From Desulfuromonas sp. DDH964 (GTDB taxonomy: Bacteria > Desulfobacterota > Desulfuromonadia > Desulfuromonadales > DDH964), in assembly GCF_001611275.1 (NCBI RefSeq), contig NZ_CP015080.1, positions 3,214,956 to 3,278,955 on the forward strand: 64,000 bases of DNA, written 5' to 3'. The position numbers were made by a program, and so were the translations under genes. The first letter of the stretch is position 1; each line of letters opens with the position of its first letter. This document shows, one piece after another, positions 63,091-64,000 of the stretch. Below the pieces are notes generated by a model that saw only the letters and a list, made by a program, of their open reading frames with translations, searched no databases and had not been told where the DNA came from.

Positions 63091-64000
63091 GGCTGCGGCT
63101 CGGGCAACTTCTCCAGCACCGTCTCAAATTCCCGCCGCGTTTTGCTGCGCCGCAGCTCGCGTACCACCCCGGCCAGCTCCGGTTCGGCAATAAAGGCCAA
63201 AACCTCCTTGAGCTTGGCCAGAACCTGGGCCTCCCCGCAAAAGAGCTCGCGGTAGTCCGCCGCCAGATCCCGAAGATAGTCATGCAGCTCAGACCGTCGC
63301 TGCGCAGCGGCCGGCGCCCCGGGCGCCGCCTGGCGCAGCCGGGTGAAGAGCTGCGGATCGCCGATGGCGCCACGACCGAGCATCAACCCGGCCGCCCCGG
63401 TCGCGGCAAGAATCGTCTGCCCCTGCCTGGCATCGACGATATCGCCGTTGGCGATGACCGGCAGAGGGGTCGCCGCGACCACGGCGGCGGTCAACCGGTG
63501 GTCAGCCGCACCGGCGTACTGCTGCACGACGGTGCGCGGGTGGAGGACGAGAAAATCGATGCGCGCCCGCTCCAGCATCGGTAAAAGGTCGAAGATCTGC
63601 CGCTGGTCGTCGTATCCGGCGCGCAGCTTGACCGACAGGCTGCAATCGACCGCCGCCCGCAGCGCCGCCAGCAGCTCGGGGAGCAGCTCGGGCCGCCGCA
63701 GCATGCCACCGCCGCTCAGCCCCGAGTTCATGCGGCCGTAGGGACAGCCCATGTTGAGATTGAGATGGGTCGCCCCGGCGGAACGGGCAGCCCGGGCGGC
63801 AGCCACCAGCCCGTCCCGGTCGTGGCCGACCAGCTGCACCACCAGCGGCACCCCGGCGGGCGGCGGCACGATTTCGCGCAGGTCGGCCGCCGCCAGCTGG
63901 CCGCGCGCCCCCCCTTTCACCCGCAAAAACTCGGTAAAGACGACATCCGGCCGGACGTGGGTGCAGAACCAGGCGCGCAGCGCGCGGTTGGTCACCCCCT
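63084..64000 (-). CDS. tRNA-dihydrouridine synthase, N-terminus beyond window
   Basis: At least 303 residues are visible. The FMN-barrel has NLNMGCPYGRMNSGLSGGGML (in blocks: NMGCP with the catalytic Cys, and SGGGML), SVKLRAGYDD, LHPRTVVQQYAG and VIANGDIVD, GLMLGRGAIGDP. The usual N-terminal AP(M/L)xGVTNRALR segment runs into the right edge as G-V-T-N-R, so the true start lies outside. It reduces uridines in the tRNA D-loop; subclass DusC-like is likely but not certain. Confidence 0.9.
   Translation of the reverse strand, partial: GVTNRALRAWFCTHVRPDVVFTEFLRVKGGARGQLAAADLREIVPPPAGVPLVVQLVGHDRDGLVAAARAARSAGATHLNLNMGCPYGRMNSGLSGGGMLRRPELLPELLAALRAAVDCSLSVKLRAGYDDQRQIFDLLPMLERARIDFLVLHPRTVVQQYAGAADHRLTAAVVAATPLPVIANGDIVDARQGQTILAATGAAGLMLGRGAIGDPQLFTRLRQAAPGAPAAAQRRSELHDYLRDLAADYRELFCGEAQVLAKLKEVLAFIAEPELAGVVRELRRSKTRREFETVLEKLPEPQPQ

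Overview
The window looks like a chromosomal segment from a Desulfuromonadales/Geobacter-type anaerobe. The evidence is a dense set of giant multiheme c-type cytochromes with the CX2CH/CX4CH pattern typical of Geobacter, sigma-54 response regulators, an oxygen-independent ribonucleotide reductase, a methionine synthase without an activation domain, and a Ni/Co ECF-type transporter with NikR. Species cannot be named from sequence alone. Almost all genes from 1 to 45649 lie on the minus strand, so the text below follows that direction.

Extracellular electron-transfer region (about 1-41000). Two parallel modules are visible. In module 1, a CHASE4/PAS histidine kinase and an NtrC-type regulator (14499-10601) are followed by a sigma-54-like promoter, a MarR-type regulator, an 18-heme cytochrome of about 2020 aa, an 18-residue peptide ending in HPC, and an SGNH-hydrolase/SxtJ-like/carbamoyltransferase set for cell-surface chemistry. 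In module 2, a transketolase pair, a pseudopilin, a c-heme-binding histidine kinase and an NtrC-type regulator (41065-35805) are followed by a near-consensus sigma-54 promoter (35645-35660). That promoter precedes an operon of an NHL/FG-GAP surface protein ending in (KD)28, a tetraheme cytochrome, and a cytochrome of about 2650 aa in which I count 74 heme-binding motifs. After a terminator comes a second 18-heme cytochrome and a second copy of the HPC peptide.

The last ~1235 residues of the two 18-heme cytochromes, the HPC peptide, its hairpins and the first ~45 codons of the SGNH gene form a 4.07-kb direct repeat (3105-7178 and 17942-22015), nearly identical, while the N-terminal halves differ. 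Between module 1's regulators and the second repeat lies an island (14756-17932) of REP-associated transposase copies bounded by GGGGTCAAGTCTTGCA and two toxin-antitoxin pairs. One repeat boundary falls 10 bases from the end of a miniature of that element.

Housekeeping region (41165-64000). This holds a conserved hypothetical, metH, a GerMN protein, murI, two small membrane genes (one a diheme cytochrome), a putative metallopeptidase, a cbiM fusion, and an nrdD-nrdG cluster in which the glycyl-radical domain is a separate 48-aa gene and a tandem NrdR box pair lies upstream. Next come nikR-cbiQ-cbiO, a nested insertion (mini-IS200 inside IS256 inside IS200), a periplasmic protein, a complete livKHMGF branched-chain amino acid ABC transporter with a good sigma-70 promoter, a MenI/YdiI-type thioesterase, a DUF423 protein, a small conserved protein, and a partial tRNA-dihydrouridine synthase at the right edge. 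No tRNA, rRNA or CRISPR was seen.
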